Shown here piece by piece: positions 16,312 through 17,028 of a DNA stretch of 17,028 bases; position 1 is the first letter of the stretch, and each line of letters starts with the position of its first letter. This DNA is from Brachionus plicatilis (Eukaryota; Rotifera; Eurotatoria; Ploima; Brachionidae), in the NCBI GenBank assembly GCA_010279815.1, contig QEOQ01000030.1, positions 1-17,028 of the forward strand. The letters are read 5' to 3'. The notes below the pieces were generated by a model. The model had not been told where the DNA came from. It ran no database searches and saw only the letters and a list, made by a program, of their open reading frames with translations. A program made the translations under genes and the position numbers.

Positions 16312-16726
16312 GCTAAATAATGCAAAATACATGCTGAATATTGTATGAGGCTCTGCAAAAACTCTGCATTTAAATTGCGCAGTCAAATTAAATACTTTTT
16401 AATGGCGTGCATTTTGCTGCAAAATGCAGAGTTTTTGCAGAGCCTCACACAATATTCAGCATGTTTTATTTATTTAAATATAATTTGGGAGAGACTCCCA
16501 GGCAGTTTGGAATGGAACTTAGTCCTCCCTTTCAGCCTCTTGCTTGAAAAAACATAAAAAAAATTAAAAAGTTTGAATTTAAAATCAAAATAAAATAAAA
16601 ACAAAAGTGATTTGTTAGCTTGGAATTAAAAGTTGAAAGATATTGTTAAGTGATCAGCATGTATAAGATATTCAGCATGTATTTTGCATTATTTAGCATT
16701 TTGCAGAGAGACTTAATCAAGTACCA
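16283..16726. mobile_element. MITE-like hairpin element B, split by a later insertion
   Basis: The left arm is 16283-16371. The right arm is in two pieces, 16422-16464 and 16681-16726, which together are 89 bases, exactly the length of the left arm, and match its reverse complement at 87 of 89 positions. The central loop (16372-16421) contains AATACTTTTTAATGGCGTG, shared with element A. Ends are TGGTACTTGATTAA. Without the insert the element is 228 bp. It has no coding capacity. Confidence 0.85.
16465..16667 (-). mobile_element. 203-bp insertion, probably a SINE or truncated LINE 3' end
   Basis: It is flanked by 13-bp direct repeats ATATTCAGCATGT (16452-16464 and 16668-16680), a length typical of target-primed reverse transcription. 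On the minus strand it ends in a TTTAAATAAATAAA tail (plus strand 16465-16478), preceded by a GC-richer piece with CTGGGAGTCTCTCCCA (plus strand 16486-16502). The tail resembles the AAATAAAT tail of LINE copy 2, so it may have been mobilised by a LINE. No pol III A/B box is identified. Confidence 0.65.
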
Positions 16727-16821
16727 ACAATTAAAAAAATGTTACTCAAAAATATGAAACTTTTCAACAACACAAATGACTTTTAAACACAATAATTTAG
16801 TGATGGAAACGTCTACGCTAT

Positions 16822-16902
16822 CTTAGGAATCAAAAAAATCAGATCAAATAGTATTTTTTTTATAACTTTTGAATGGTACTTGATTAAGTCTCTCTGCAAA
16901 AT
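16822..16902 (+). repeat. Direct repeat, copy B (about 80 bp)
   Basis: Second copy of 16232-16311. Similarity stops after CTCTCTGCAAAAT, so it looks like a fragment of an element-B-type arm plus its left flank. Immediately upstream (16807-16831) is the block shared with 15722-15746. Confidence 0.75.
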
Positions 16903-17028
16903 TTTTTGTTTGTAGTGAATCAATTTTTGTTTTTACCAAATGAATTAAATTCTCTTGGATAAATGAATTCAAAAAGTCAAGCTTTATGATAATTTTATCA
17001 AGGACAATAAAAAAATAGACAATAAAAT
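16903..17028. other. AT-rich window end
   Basis: Nothing recognised beyond a short GACAATAAAA repetition at the very end. Confidence 0.5.

Noticed and set aside
16345..16557. 70-codon plus-strand ORF
   Set aside because: Runs across the hairpin arms and the 203-bp insert, so it joins unrelated sequences.
15225..16910. CRISPR-like array from repeated GCAAAA/CTCTGCA strings
   Set aside because: The repeats are inverted arms of hairpin elements, not regularly spaced direct repeats, and the genome looks eukaryotic.

Overview
The window looks like AT-rich animal DNA, by eye about three quarters A+T. It has eukaryotic-style isolated genes, no operons, no Shine-Dalgarno spacing, and a dense record of animal-type transposable elements (Tigger/pogo, piggyBac-like, Tc1/mariner-like, a non-LTR retrotransposon, MITE hairpins). 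The one host-like gene is a secreted or membrane-anchored leucine-rich-repeat protein. A small AT-rich invertebrate genome such as a rotifer would fit, but that is inference; no species marker is present.

Layout: 1 to about 525 is a tandem repeat with a 358-bp period that enters from outside the window. About 525 to 3800 is a 5'-truncated non-LTR retrotransposon (LINE copy 1). It was interrupted twice, by a full-length Tigger element (855-2895, TA duplication, intact transposase ORF on the minus strand) and by a 428-bp piggyBac-like non-autonomous element (3063-3490, TTAA duplication). Removing each insert with one target-site copy brings the LINE reading frame back into register at both sites. 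4045-5664 (minus) is the 539-residue LRR protein, visibly richer in G+C than its surroundings. About 5700 to 11650 is a long AT-rich stretch without a convincing gene; it holds a GC-richer island, a weak FLYWCH-like fragment, a diverged direct repeat and a few hairpins. 11648-11785 carries a Tc1/mariner transposase relic, followed by a long inverted repeat (11812-12092) and two GC-rich motif clusters. About 12770-14195 is LINE copy 2, a decayed relative of copy 1 that preserves the RT catalytic box region and an unoccupied version of the Tigger insertion site. About 15225 to 16905 contains two related hairpin (MITE-like) elements with a shared loop core; the second is split by a 203-bp insert flanked by 13-bp direct repeats.

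There is no sign of genes acting together as a pathway. The value of the window is as a nested-transposon record: two LINE copies allow reconstruction of insertion order, and two insertion events (Tigger, piggyBac-like) plus a third (in the 16.3-kb hairpin) can be resolved to the base. I did not find a convincing new defence, metabolic or regulatory system.
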